Shown here: one piece after another, positions 37,591-50,006 of the stretch
How positions within the stretch are numbered: position 1 is the first letter of the stretch
How the letters are laid out: every line of letters begins with the position of its first letter
NCBI RefSeq assembly: GCF_011386835.1
Contig: NC_088792.1
Location: 66,961,287-67,025,286 of the forward strand
Source of the DNA: Chrysemys picta bellii
Lineage: Eukaryota > Chordata > Testudines > Emydidae
Reading direction: 5' to 3'
DNA length: 64,000 bases
Notes under the pieces: generated by a model
Database searches by the model: none
What the model saw: the letters and a program-made list of their open reading frames with translations, nothing else
Told to the model about the DNA's origin: nothing
Program-made: the position numbers and the translations under genes

Positions 37591-39535
37591 CTAGGGAAAC
37601 TTAGACAATCAGTAGATAACGTCCTTAGGTACCTCTGATAAGACTTTCACCATCAGATCCATATCAGCTTCTCATTTTCAGAAAACAGAACTGTTTTTAA
37701 TGCACATATTCTGGTGATCCTCTTTTTATATAGTCCATGAAATATGAAGAAAAGACTAAGTGAAAGATGAAAAAGAAATTATATTGGCAGCCACCTGATC
37801 ATCTTGATATTATTTCTCATAAGAGTTACAGCCTTACCTGTAACAGTATCCTCACATGCTATGTTTAGTTGGCATGATCCTTTATGTTTTTTCCAGGAAG
37901 AGAAACACAATATTGCAGAAATGTTGAAGATTATCTATTAAATATGTTCTATGCTAGTGCAATGTAGCATGAAGTCTTTGATGTCATCTTCAGTTTAACT
38001 CAAACATTCTCTTGTCTAACCTCCAGACTTATTTAGATGCAGTATTGTAAATGATGCACAGTCAATATAGATTGTAGTACAGTATTCCTTCCTAGTTCAA
38101 TAGGGGCCTATTCCAAATCCCACTGGAATCAATTGAAAGATTCCTATTGATTCTAAAAGGGGTTGGTCAGGCCTTAAATCCATAAATCCTCAAAAGAAAA
38201 AAAACATCAGACATTGTGACGTTACAAATGTTTATTTTCATCTGCTTTTGCCTGTAAAATGTATAGATCAAATATTAAGCCATTTTAAAAACATTTTGTG
38301 CCTTACCCACACAGCATTCTCATCAATGGTATCCACAATATGAGAACACTTGTTACAGCAACAAAAGTCATGTCATTGCATCTTTAAATAAAACAGCCTC
38401 TTTAGCCTCCACATGAATGGATGTAGAATGAATTTCAGACAGGAAAAATAATTATATTTTAGGATGATGTAAGGTCAAATCCTAAAGAAGAAAATTCAAG
38501 AGAAGCAGAGATGGATCTGGAAAGCCATAGCTTGTTGGAATGTGATAGCATTCTTAAAACAATAACCCTTGAAAGCATGCAGTCTGGTAAATGTCTTTAC
38601 CTGTATTTGATAACAAACAATAACTAACTAAAATATTAATATCCATTTGTATTGGATGGTGAACTGCATATAATCAAAATGTCTTTCCCATTGGCTTTTT
38701 TCATCACTGCCAATATAAATATGCAATATGTTGGGAAAAAAATCAGGGGTTAAAACAGATGTCAAGAGGATTTCATTCTATGTATGTTAACTTTGAGAAA
38801 GGTTACTGCAGTCATAAGCTAATAGCATTTTAGAGACTGAAGGATAATTTAGTGAATGATAACGGACAATTACCTCTTCACTACATAAAGAATGTTCCCA
38901 TTCGCTAGATACCATCACAAGCATGATGCAATGAAGGCTGAAAACAAACATCAGGATCTGCTTTATTCCTCATATCTGCCTTCACTTATTTTACTGACTA
39001 AATGAGAAGAAATGTTTGGGGTCCAGTTCTCTCACACCAATCTAAAATTCATAGGTCCACTGACTATAGTTAGACCAGCATAAATCAGGAGCTTACACTC
39101 TCTTGTTTTGCTTCATTCTACTAATTCAAACTAGAAAGATAGCTCATGTGCATATTTTGTCTGAAACCTAAACTATGATCCTGAAAGAAGTTAATTGCTT
39201 TGGTGGCAGGATGAGAGAGAACTTACATCCTCTGGTTGATATAACTGTTGTTGATGGAGCTGGGGACAAGTTTTGCACTGCTAAAAATTCAGAACTGGGA
39301 CAGTTAAAGAGTCCTTTCAAAGACCATAAAAGGACTGAACTAGAGATGGCAGGTCCCATCTTCCAGAACACTACCTTGTGTGGCAGAAGATGGGAGATCA
39401 GTTTGACTTAATTTAAAATGGCTATGAAAACTAGTCAAGATATACCGCATAAAAAGATTCAGCGGGTCTCAAAACAGTTTCATAGCATGCACGCACACAC
39501 AAAAGAGAGAAGGCTCTGTAGGCCTGGATGATTAT
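37591..39535. other. Intronic sequence, nothing recognised
   Basis: AT-rich, no gene or young element. The area near 39,020-39,090 vaguely resembles old palindromic MITEs. Confidence 0.4.
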
Positions 39536-39630
39536 GACTACTGAAAGCAACAGAGAGTCCTGTGGCACCTCAGGACTCTGTTGCTTTTTACAGATCCAGA
39601 CTAACACGGCTACCCCTCTGATACTAGGTC
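39536..39630. mobile_element. Tiny fold-back Penelope-like end
   Basis: GCAACAGAGAGTCCTG is followed within about 15 bases by its near complement CAGGACTCTGTTGC, then TCCAGACTAACACGGCTACC. The last segment is the reverse complement of the GCCGTGTTAGTCTG end seen on the young Penelope-like element at 50,320. So it is a severely truncated copy with an inverted end. Confidence 0.65.
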
Positions 39631-42600
39631 TATTGAGTGCATGTAAATGAGATTTTAAAAATACATTTTCAGGGCACAACACAATCTTTAATGCTTTCCT
39701 GAAATATAAGCCACTATGATGTAAGGTATATGCCCAATAACAGAACAAAAAAGAGTAGCCTTCACTTAATGAGTGATGGTGCAAGTTGAGAAAAAGAGGT
39801 TAATTCGTTTATTTTAAACATACTAATTGACTGACAGTACTTTTGATATAATTTTCAGTAGGTTGGGATGTTGTTTTTCTTTTAAGATCTCTCTTAGATA
39901 ACAAAAGACTTTCTGACAAAGCAACTATGATTGACGAGCAAATCCCCTAAATCTGCAGAAGCTCTGTTGTAAACCTGCTACACCTCTGCTAATCAGAATC
40001 ACAAGTCAGTATCACTATTTAAAACATAGACAGAGCTTTGCTGAAGTACCTGGGCCTCCCCTCCCCATACTCTTCAAAGGCTAAAGATTTATCTCTAAAG
40101 GACCCATTGTATCTCCCGCACCACCAGATGCAAAGATTTTGATTGACATAAGAATGACAAAGATTACAGCTGTGGAAATACTGGACATGGTGCAAACTTA
40201 ATACAAATGTATCTTTGGGCTTTGTCGAACATCATTATTAAGAATTATTTTGTTGACTAGAAGTATTAGATGTTGTTTCCCTAGTTCTTTTGTATCAAGA
40301 GACTAACTACAATTATTAATATTTTTACAACAGGTATGTATGTTTGATTTTTGTTTTATTGCACACAAAGGCCCATATGTTCATGCAAGCTGCATGGAAG
40401 AAAGAGTCGCAACTAACTACAAAACCTGCTTTTAAATTTCTATACACTACACAAAACATCCTATATACGATGCTGCCATACCAACTTTCAATACAAAAAT
40501 GATTTCACAAAGCTGATGCACAATAAGTGTGAGGAATCTCCGAAATGAGTAACGGGTCATGACAACACCAGATGCTAATCTGTACATTACCCTGGGGGGA
40601 AAAAGTGTTATATTACACATATTCAGTATTACGTTAATGCTGTTCTGAGCAGTAATACTTTACTATCAGCAAAATTCAGCATTACCAATATGTGTCTGTG
40701 GAAATCCAAGCATGCTGGGGCCATTAGCAAATGGCAAGGGTAGGTGGCCTTTGTGCCAGACTGCAGGGGCTCAGAAAAGGTTGTTGCGTCTTTCATACAT
40801 TGTGGTCCCCACTTAAGATATGCTTTTTACTTAGTACTCCACAGCTTCTCCCATGCAGTATCTTAACTTATTCTCTTTCTCTACATTTATTGTTTCTAGC
40901 ACCTGTTACTACCAAAGTGAGCATACAGCCCAAGTTAACCATTGTAAGTACTAGTTTTGAGCAAGCTTTATGCACGCAGGTCATGGGAATTCTCCTTTCT
41001 CACACACACACACTTTTTTTTTTTTTCATCTCAGCACTCTGGTCCTTGATTATAGACCCCTTTGCCTTAATGTTCCATGAAGACTTGAAATTACTGGAGG
41101 CATTAGGATCCAAAAATTATTAGCATAGTTGAACTTCAGAACTAACATACTTTCTTTTCCTCTGGTGAGCTACATATTAGAATATCCAGATTGATTTGTG
41201 CTTTCTTCTATCACTTTGAAAATATTGTGCCCAAATTTTTCTACCTTCATTATGTCACTCAGTTTCTGCTTTGCAGGTTTCTTTTTTTTCCTGATAATTC
41301 CACTACTTAGTGTAACAGCTTCCCCTGTTCCATCATCAATCCTAATGTTTGGGAACAGAGTAAAAATTTCCATTAAAAAAAAAAAAGTTCCAGCTTTAAG
41401 TCTTGACAGTGAAAGCTACTGTATGAATACGGTACTATCCGGGAGACACGCAGCAACACAGTATTGTATTTTCTAGAGCAAGTTATACTGAATTATTCAG
41501 TTATTGTAAGTTGTCTATTTTGTGTGGCCTTAGTACAAGTAAAGGCTGAAAGATTCCCTTTTGATGCTTCAGAATCTCAGTTAAGTACTATATCATACAA
41601 CCCTCATAAAGGATAAGAATGTACTCAGCCTTGATTCTTCACTACTCTCTCCCACCACCCTCCCACTTTTCCTTGTCTCTTCAGACCATTTATAGTCATT
41701 AAACGGTTATGTAACTCTGATCCACCCCGATTCCATTTGATTCACATCTGGTACCCTCACACCTGCTGGATATCAAGGGAGGCAAAACAGTCCAGATGAA
41801 CCATACATGCACAGAGGTAATCAATTTAGCACATAGTGTGATATTAGCACCAACCTGATCTGCACATTGGAAAAATATTAAACTCAGGCCAACGGAAGCC
41901 ATGAAGGTAAGAAAACTAATGCAATAAATAATATGAGTAAGAATTCTAACAATCTCTGTTTGAGCACCTCAAGACCAAAAGAGCATGATACTTGCACTGT
42001 TAAACCTTTAGGGAGCTAGTGTGCCCTGCTCTTCTGGCTGGAGTTCAACTACTGAAAAATGCTAGTAAGAAGTAGAAGGATGAAGAATCAAATCACAGAA
42101 TGCCAGTAATGTGACCTACCCAGTGGGCTTCAGCAACTGCTGTGAGAAAACCAGAAGATGAAATTTAAATCTGAATCAGAAAATCGTAATGAATTTAAGG
42201 ACTGCCCTGCAAAATGACAGGCTGTATATAGTACTGTATCTGTTCCCTTACCAGATATTCCTTCCACAAAGCTAATACAGTCCACTAGGACCACAACATC
42301 GTCCATGTCTCCTGTGGAATCTGCCATTCTGCTGAAGCCAAGCACCGAACATTTTATTTTCTGTCTTCCTGGGACCCACCTGTAGCTGCCCTTGACTCCC
42401 GACACACTCCAAAAGGGGAATTAGTTGGATCAGAGTCCATGCCCTCTGTGCCATTCCATGGATCAGGGAGCCACAGCTGACGTTCAGCTTCTAGCCAGGG
42501 AGTAGGAAAGTCAAACGTGTAGATTGATGAGCTAGGCTGCCTGCATAGCAGCCAAACCCCAGGAGGCAGGGAGATGATCCCATGAAGCAGGCTACAACCC

Positions 42601-44865
42601 TCCCTTCCCTGAACCTTCCATCATCCCTGCTTCCTGGAACACATATGGGGAAGGAGGCTCTGAGTCTGGACATCATGGAAGCCAAAGCCGACTGGGTAGA
42701 GCCAGGCCATCTCAAGGGTATAAAAAAAAATCCTAGGAAATAATTACCATAGAAAATAATCACTGATTAATTTTACATTAATGAGTATTTTCATCTAGGA
42801 ACTGTAGGTACGTGTGTTTGTGTGGAGGTAGAGGATGGGAATGAGGGTTATCTGTTATGGGAACAGAATAAGTTAATGTTGTTATGGAATGGAGGGGTTG
42901 TTCCTGCAGAATTTGGCCCCATTACAACAGGGAGTACATGGGGTCCCTTATATAGGCCTGAGATAATTATTCCTGAGTAAGCCTAACCAACCCTGAAGGC
43001 TGCACCGTACAGTCATAAAAACCAGACTGTAGCATTGGTATGTGTTGGGATAGGTCTGTGGCACCAAACATGAGTTTAATTATTCTTTACCTGCCAAGCA
43101 CAGAAAGAGATGGCAATGCTCCCAGCTCATCTGCACCAGTTATTTCATCTATCTTTTATGGCAGTTGCTTGCTGTAGGTACTAATTAATACATAAAATTA
43201 ACACTAAGGCTCTTAAAAAAAATCTATTGATAGACATCAAGTTCTGTCACACTTACAATCATGAATTTTGTATTTCTAAGTAAGTAAAGCAACTACAGAA
43301 TTTCTCAAAAACATCATCCACTGGCACTTGAAGATTAGAAATGTTAACAGGGAATTTTGGTGCCAAAATATAAAGCCAGTTTTTGCTATCCTTAATCACA
43401 GTAAGTTGTACCTTACTTTATGAAGGAGGGTGGCAAAAACTGACCCTTAATTAGTACAGAGGAATTAAAATACTTTGTAGCTTCCAACCTTCCACATAGT
43501 GCAAAATGACTAAATTCAAATCAATTATTTTGCTAATACACAAGATTCATTGTAACTCTCTATGAAAATATACACTATCAGAATAGTGTATTCTGTTTAA
43601 GACCCCAGTGCTGCAATTTGACTCCTATGGGCAGACCAATGGGATTCCATGTTGTGAGGATCCATTCACACAAAGCAGCCGGCAGGACCAAGTCTAAATT
43701 AACAATAAACCTTAACTGTTTGCATACCTGTGACCCAGGACATTTTATTTTATTTTTTAAAATTAACAACAATCAAATCTAATCCTATTGTTTTTATTCT
43801 TATACAAAGTACAAAAGATGTCTTCAAAATAATCATTTATTCTTAAAAGAAATATTACCATGTACTCTATATGTCCAAAATTAATCCCTTCCTGATTGTA
43901 TATGTATATGACAAAAGCATTCTCAACACAGAGAATATTATAGTATTATGCTCACAACACACACCTTGTAAAGACAATTTCATAAGCCTGCATTTTCAGA
44001 TGCTTATAACCTTTCAAAAAAATTCCCTTTCAGCTGAAATTTCTCATGACAAAATTGAAGAGTTTTGGAAAGTTCAGGAAGTTTTATGTCAGGATTTTTT
44101 TAAGCTGCTCCATGAGAGTAATGGGGTCTTGCTCATGTGAAAGAGCTTGTAGGGTCTTAGTATGAAAGAAATGAGACCTGTGTTCAGTTTAACACATGTA
44201 ACTCCCAATGACTTTACTAGGAGTTGCATCCATATATCTTGAGGGTATAACAAACTCAAACTAAGCCCTGACTTCAATGAAGTTGCAGTGACTTACACTG
44301 AGGTTGAATTTAGCTCAGGATTCTTCGCCAAGTAAGAATTTTTCCAGTTGATTTTACTGACAACTCCAATAGGATGTATTTTTAAAACATCAAACTGGAA
44401 ATCCACTTCAGATCCAATTCTGCACCAAACTCAGGATGGACAGACTTCTGAGCCCATGCAGTGACTACCGGCTTCCATCAGGAAAAAAAAACTTTTGACA
44501 TATTTGTAGAAAACTGGTACAGAATAAATGTTATAGATGTTTGAAAAATCACAAGCACTATAAGCTATTTTCCACAAATTTGTGTAATGTTATTTGAACG
44601 TGCAATCCCATATGGAAGAGCCTTCAAATAAATGTACTCAAAGCAGTGTCATATCTCATGCTCATATGAATGTACGTGTGGGTATTTAATCTGTGATCAT
44701 TGCAACTTTCTTTTAGAGAAAATAAAAGCATTACATACAAATATATATTAATGTAATATTAATTTTAAATGCACAAATATTAGGAAATTAAGTGTATAGT
44801 TTCCTAACGTAACTCAGCCTGCCCTCCCCCCTCATGCATATGAAATATTCTGTACAACTGTATGG
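39631..44865. other. Intronic sequence, nothing recognised
   Basis: AT-rich with short CA and T runs near 40,998-41,026. No supported gene or element. Confidence 0.4.
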
Positions 44866-45082
44866 CAGTGGTTCTCTAATTACGGTCCACAGGCCGCAAT
44901 CAGGCGGTACGTGGCTTGGTTTATAGCATGACTTCCCAACCTGGGGGTGCAAACAGATTCAAACGGGAAGGGACTATCATGATCACCTTCCCTTTATTTA
45001 TGTCTAGTTGAGAGTGACATCCCAAATCGTTTTCCTGTTGCAACATGGTTCACGGTATGGGGAAAGGTTGAGAATCACAGGT
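44866..45082. mobile_element. hAT-type MITE, decayed
   Basis: Left end GCAGTGGTTCTCTAATTACG and right end AAAGGTTGAGAATCACAGG form an imperfect inverted repeat of the CAGTGGTTCTCAA hAT type. The interior is noncoding. No clear target duplication. Confidence 0.6.
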
Positions 45083-45715
45083 TTATAGTATAGTATCAAA
45101 ATGAGAATCCATTATAACAACACTGATTAAGATTATAACAAGAATATACTATGTATTTTTCAGTTTGAGATATGGTGTGCTAAATCTGAAAGTTAGAGAA
45201 TGGCTCCTGAATATGATTTTATCACATACATGTAAACATCTATGGTTATGGAAATCATACCTTGGAATTTCCTGTTTTGCAATTTAAATCTCACCTATAA
45301 CACTGTATTAATGCAGTTTGACACTCAATTTTAAGTTAAGTCTAATTTTAAAGTTTATTACTTCATCAAAATTTCAATTATTTTTTTTCAATGTTTGGGC
45401 CGGCTTATTAAAGAAGTCATAAAATGGAACAGCATGTGTGTTTCATCATTGTATAGCAGCATGCTGCTTACTTATATTTTTACTGAATCACAGCAAATCT
45501 AATTATTTACATCTTCTTTATAATATAATCCTCTTTCAGATTAAAACAAATCAGGAGTCACTAACCTGTCAAGTTTCTACTTTGAAGAAAATTATATTTC
45601 TGACAGCTTAGTTTACATTGTTAATAAAACACAGCAAAGAGGTTACACAGAAGGGATTGCCTAAAAGTCACTGTAAAACCCCTGTTAAATGGGACAACAA
45701 AAATAAGGTCTGATA

Positions 45716-45905
45716 AGGCAGTGTACTTGTAGCTGTATCAGTCCCATGATATTAACAAGACAAGATGGATGAGGTAATATCTTTTATGTCTCCAACATCT
45801 GCTGGTGAGAGACAAACTTTCCAGTTCTGTATAAGCATGAAAGCTTGTATTTCTCACCAACAGAAGTTGGTCCAATGAAACATAGTACCTCACCCACCGT
45901 TTTTT
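45716..45905 (+). repeat. Old Penelope-like 3' end
   Basis: AAAGCTTGTATTTCTCACCA followed by ACAGAAGTTGGTCCAATGAA and ACCTCACCCACC resembles the conserved 3' end of reptile Penelope-like elements. The young copy here has the comparable AAAGCTTATGCTCTAATAAA. Decayed, with no coding part. Confidence 0.55.
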
Positions 45906-47290
45906 TCTTGTAATGCATCAATTGTATTACCTTCTAGACAGCAATTTAAAAAAAAAAGTAGATTTGCTAAACTATTTTTTTTAAACAAAGCTTATTCTAA
46001 GAAAAATCCATGTACAGAAGGTAGGCCTCGTGTTTTATCTTTTGCTCACATATTAACTGAAAGATTACAAAAAAAGCGCTTTGTCACAGTGTTAACTTTT
46101 GGATTTGCATACAGAAGCCGGGGTCATTCCTCACACATTCATACCTGCACGTAACTGCAAACTGCTGTGCGGATACAAACCCAGGGGCACCCTCCCGGAG
46201 GCAGCAGACTGACGAGTCATCACCCCACCTCCTGCTGCATAATGCACTGGGCATAATCCCTGCCCCCACTCCCCTCGGAGCGGGCACAGGGCGGATCTTC
46301 CCGGAGAATTGTTCGGGACCGCGGCATCCCAGGCAGGGGACTTGTTGAAAGCGCTTGTCTGATCAACACGGTGTACAGGGGGGGAGGGGGAGCGAGCTAT
46401 CCTACAGGTGATGATCAGACAGGCGCAGCGCCCAGCTCCATGCCCCGCCGGCGGGACCCCGCTCAGAGGCCTGGCCGCGGCTCACCAGCAAATGGCAGCA
46501 GCAGAGCGCCGAGGAATCCCCGCCCGCCAGCGCTGCACCGAGGGGTTCCTCCTTCCCCGGCTGCTGGAGCCGCACGGCGTCTCCTGACCCCAGGCGCGGC
46601 ACTAGCCGCACGCAGACCTCGCCCCTGCAGCAGCCGCCGCTGCTTAACCTCCACCCCCGCCCGCCGGCGGGGCCCTGCTCCACGCCCACCCAGCCGCCAG
46701 CCTCCCCGACACCCTTCCTCCCCGGAGAGGCGCCTTCAGGGCAGCCAGGCTGCAGCGGGCAGGCAGCGCCCGATCCTCCCCACCACACCTAGCAACAGCG
46801 CTGACAGGACGCAGCAGCAGCGGCGGCGGCGAGGAGGAGGAAGCGGAATGGCTGCCGCGGCTCGCTCCCTCCCTCCCCGGAGCCCTGACAGCCAGAGCCG
46901 GGGCGGAAGCAGCAGGCGGCGTGCCGTGCCCGTCCTCCTCTTCCCCCTCCCCGCGCCTCCTCCGGCTCTCCGCACTGCCTCCTGCCAAGGCAAACTTCGC
47001 TGCAGCGGCGCCCAGCTTGCCCCCCCCCCAACCATGCCCCCTTGTGCAGCCGCCCCAGCCCCTCGTGCCCCCCTCGCAGCCTCCCCCAGCACCCCTTCCG
47101 CCCCACGCCTTGCCATGCCGCCTCCTGCACCTCACACCCCCCCGCGCCCCGAACACGCCCATGCCCAGTATGCAGCCACCCCGGCACCTTCTCCCCCCGC
47201 CCTGCCCGTGCCCGGCATGCAGCCCCACGCCCCTTGCACATGCACCCCGCTCCCCAGCGCTGCGGGGGGGTCCCCCTCCCGGCCACTCAC

Positions 47291-47405
47291 CGATGTGGTT
47301 ATCCTCAATGTGCTCGATGAGCTCAGCCAGGCTTGGGAAGTGGAGCCCGCAGCCCCCGAACCTGCAGGTATTGGAGAAGAAGGAGGCGGCGGCGATGCCT
47401 GTCAT
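47291..47405 (-). CDS. JAZF1: JAZF1 coding exon 1
   Basis: JAZF1 (TIP27) is a nuclear C2H2 zinc-finger protein that binds the orphan receptor NR2C2 and is part of NuA4/TIP60-linked chromatin complexes (established knowledge). The 38 codons begin MTGIAAASFFSNTC and end LIEHIEDNHI. They form the N-terminal finger C14-x4-C19-x12-H32-x4-H37. As I recall the human protein, it differs here only at residues 25 (Ser for Thr) and 28 (Glu for Asp). The exon ends ACATCG followed by the donor GTGAGT (complement of 47,285-47,290). The spare G opens a phase-1 intron and would complete the Asp codon that follows in the known protein. The start context ACCATGA is good. Later exons lie beyond the left edge. 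Confidence 0.95.
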
Positions 47406-47409
47406 GGTG

Positions 47410-47415
47410 TTACAT
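47410..47415 (-). promoter_or_regulatory. Start-stop uORF (ATG TAA) just before the JAZF1 start
   Basis: Minus strand reads ATGTAA then CACC then the JAZF1 ATG. The minimal uORF has no elongation codon and ends four bases before the main start, so it would lie in the 5' leader of any transcript starting upstream. Effect on translation is inference. Confidence 0.6.
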
Positions 47416-47508
47416 TGAGATCCCCCTGCAGTGCCTGCTCTGCCAGGGCCGCCGGCGGCAGGGCGGAGAGAGGCGGGGGAAAGGGGGAACGGGACAGAGA
47501 GAGATGGA

Positions 47509-47533
47509 GGGAGAGAGAGAGAGAGAGAGAGAG
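47509..47533. repeat. (GA)n tract in the JAZF1 leader/promoter
   Basis: An uninterrupted GA dinucleotide run about 105 bases upstream of the start codon (CT on the transcribed-sense strand). Confidence 0.9.
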
Positions 47534-47939
47534 GGTGGGGGCGGGGAGGAGGAGGTGGCCGCGGCGGCAGCAGCAGCGTCGGGAGCGGCGGAGGGGAGGG
47601 ACGGGCTGGGTGGGGGGAGATGAGGCAGCCGCAGCTGGGAGGAGGGACCAGTGCTGCACTGTAACAGCTGTGCTACCCCAGCAGCCACCGCCTCTCCAGC
47701 AGCAGCACCAGGATCAAGGGACCCAGGCCACACTCATCACCTTCTCAGGGGGAGACTTAAGAGTAGTTTACATAGATACTTCAGTGCTCAAAGACTGTGT
47801 TACACAACAGATTGGTGTGACTTCCACTGTGAAGTTTGGAGGGGGAAAATGTTATATTTGTTTGTAACTTTATTTAACTTTTTTCAGTAACACATTGGGG
47901 GGGTGGGGAATTATAAAGAGCTCATTTTTGTTTACCCCA

Positions 47940-48123
47940 TAAAACCAATTTGTGAGTGTGACCCCCCCCCCTTATACATTAGAACACTTTTTTATATATT
48001 TAACACCATTATAAATGCTGGAGGCAAAGCGGGGTTTGGGGTGGAGGCCGACAGCTCGCAACCCCCAATGTAATAACCTTGCGACTTCCTGAGGGGTCAT
48101 GACCCCCAGTTTGACAATCCCTG
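47940..48123 (-). mobile_element. hAT-type MITE fragment
   Basis: On the minus strand it starts CAGGGATTGTCAAACTGGGG and continues GGTCATGACCCCTCAGGAAG. This is the CAGGGGTTCTCAAACTGGGGGTC type of hAT terminus common in reptiles. The other end, near the C run at 47,962-47,971, is unclear. Confidence 0.7.
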
Positions 48124-48271
48124 GAATAGTATTTTACACAATAATTAGCCCCATTTAAATCAGTGGGACTACTTGTGGAATAGGCTATGACACCTTATTT
48201 TTACTAACAGTAGCATTATCTGGTTCACAGAGGGGGACCCACAGTACGGGAGTTCACCAAGTGGTATAAAC

Positions 48272-48666
48272 CAGTGGTTCACAACCAGGGGCACACAGAG
48301 GTCTTCCAGTGGGTACATCGACTCATCTAGATATTTGCCTAGTTTTACAATGGGCTACATAAAAAGCACTAATGAAGTCAATAGAAACTACAATTTCATA
48401 CGGACAATGACTTGTTTATAGTGCTCTATATACTAAACACTGAAATGTAAGTACAATGTTTATATTCCAATTGATTTATTTTATAATTATATGGTAAAAG
48501 TGAGAAAGTAAGCAATTTTTCAGTAATAGTGTGCTGTGACACTTTTGTATTTTTATGTCTGATTTTGTAAGCAAGTAGTTTTTAAGTGAGGTGAAACTTG
48601 TGGGTACACAAGACAAATCAGACTCCTGAAAGGAGTATAGTAGTCTGGAAAGGTTGAGAGCCACTG
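48272..48666. mobile_element. hAT-type MITE with decayed 8-bp duplication
   Basis: The left terminus CAGTGGTTCACAACC and the right terminus GGTTGAGAGCCACTG are inverted repeats. Flanks GTATAAAC (48,264-48,271) and GTCTAAGC (48,667-48,674) match at six of eight positions. The interior is AT-rich and noncoding. Confidence 0.8.
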
Positions 48667-50006
48667 GTCTAAGCAGTGCATTCACCTAAAGCTCATACAA
48701 TCCCCATTGACTTTATTGAATGTCAGCACCTAAAAGGTACTGAGCACCCTCAACCCCATCTCATTGGAGTTGAGAGTTCTCAGCTACTTGCAGAATCAAG
48801 CCTTTAGGCCCTCATCCTACAGACACAGGTGCTTGACTGTACTACAGTAAGTAACCTATTGAAATCAATGAGGCTATTCAAATTAATAACATTAGGCACA
48901 TGCATAACTGTTTAGAGGATTGGAGTATGAAGTAGCAGAAGGTTTATATGGCACAGAATTTGGCTCTGTAGGATAGATCTTTGCAGCATAAGGACATGAT
49001 TCTGCTAATCTTTGCATGTTGAACTCTTGTGTTGATAGGAGTTGAAGTAGGAGAGCAAGAAATCGGGATTGTGCTGTGGTGTAAAACTGATAGAACTGGA
49101 GAAGGAAATTACGGTAACATAAAAATGCAAAACTCACTCTCAAAACCTATTTTGACTTTTTTGTCTCCAGAAAGCTAGTCACTGGAGAGGCCGACTGATT
49201 AATTGATTTGAATGAAGTTCTCCTGAGGCTAAAATTCATAGACAGCTTTATTTAAAATTAAAAGGGAAAAAAAAGCAAGAGCTTGCCTGTCAGGTGGGTT
49301 CTGTAAAGTTTTTTTTTAATAATTATCCCATCTTTGCTATATTGCATATTATGCTAAAATTATGCTAGTAGTTCAAGCAAAACCAGTGCTGCAAAAAAAT
49401 AAAAATACTGGCTTAAGATCCTAATCATGCAGATACTTATGCATGTGCTTAACTCTATGCCTAAAGTTAAGCATGTGCATAAGGGTCTGCAGAATCAGAT
49501 TCTGATTTATTAACTATATTGCCCTCTCAGCTGCTCCCATCATTGCTGAAGGGGTCATTGCCTAAAGAGTAGCAAAGCTTTCAAGGCAGCAAAATGGTTA
49601 GTGACTGCAGGCATGGAGGGTATGCCAGTTTGCTTAGAGCAGCAGAAATCTTGGAGCCATCTCTGACTACCTATGTACCTGAGAACCTAAAACCTCATGG
49701 TGACAAAATAACCTGCATCTTTGTTCACAGATCAGTTTCCCAATTTTCATATAAATTAACACTGATTTTTCCCTATATGTTGCATAACATCCAATCAAAA
49801 AAATTGTTCCGAGTGTATATATTTATTTTACTTAATTGTACATTTAAAAAAATGCATTAAAAAATGCACAACATTTATTTTCCAAAGATACAGATTTAAG
49901 GAAAGCCTGCCTTCACTTCAACACTGTAAGGCATTCCATATTAAAGTTAGAATTCTCCTGAGTAATACACAGGTTCCTGATATCTAAAACCTATCATTTG
50001 GTCTGT
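48667..50006. other. Intergenic sequence with short palindromic repeats
   Basis: At 49,411-49,503 GATCCTAATCATGCAGATAC...GCATGTGCTTAAC is followed by GTTAAGCATGTGCATAAGG...CTGCAGAATCAGAT, an imperfect hairpin. A related CCATTGACTTTATTGAATG segment lies near 48,705. No gene. Confidence 0.5.

Larger units (their letters stand above)
1..47290 (-). other. JAZF1: JAZF1 intron 1 (5' part, continues left of window)
   Basis: The exon at 47,291-47,405 ends in a GTGAGT donor read on the minus strand, so all sequence to its left is the start of intron 1. No further exon was recognised in these 47 kb. That fits the very long first intron of JAZF1 in other vertebrates (established knowledge). The intron is AT-rich and packed with transposable elements listed separately. 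Intron identity is inferred from the exon. Confidence 0.8.
46260..47720 (-). promoter_or_regulatory. JAZF1: CpG island and promoter region of JAZF1
   Basis: The region is strikingly GC- and CpG-rich in an AT-rich neighbourhood and covers the first coding exon and upstream sequence. The 5' UTR and core promoter should lie just right of 47,405. There is a (GA)n tract at about 47,509-47,533 and GC-rich blocks to about 47,600. No TATA box was recognised, as usual for CpG-island promoters. The transcription start cannot be fixed from sequence alone. Long proline/serine/arginine-rich open frames here on both strands are compositional. Confidence 0.85.

Noticed and set aside
46644..47290. Extension of the JAZF1 start frame beyond the zinc finger (253 codons in total)
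   Set aside because: The protein-like part stops at the GTGAGT donor. The rest is Gly/Arg-rich intron read-through.
46371..47867. 498-codon plus-strand frame rich in Pro, Ser, Arg and Ala
   Set aside because: It lies across the CpG island antisense to JAZF1 exon 1. High GC removes stop codons, and the composition is low-complexity, as are its neighbours in other frames.
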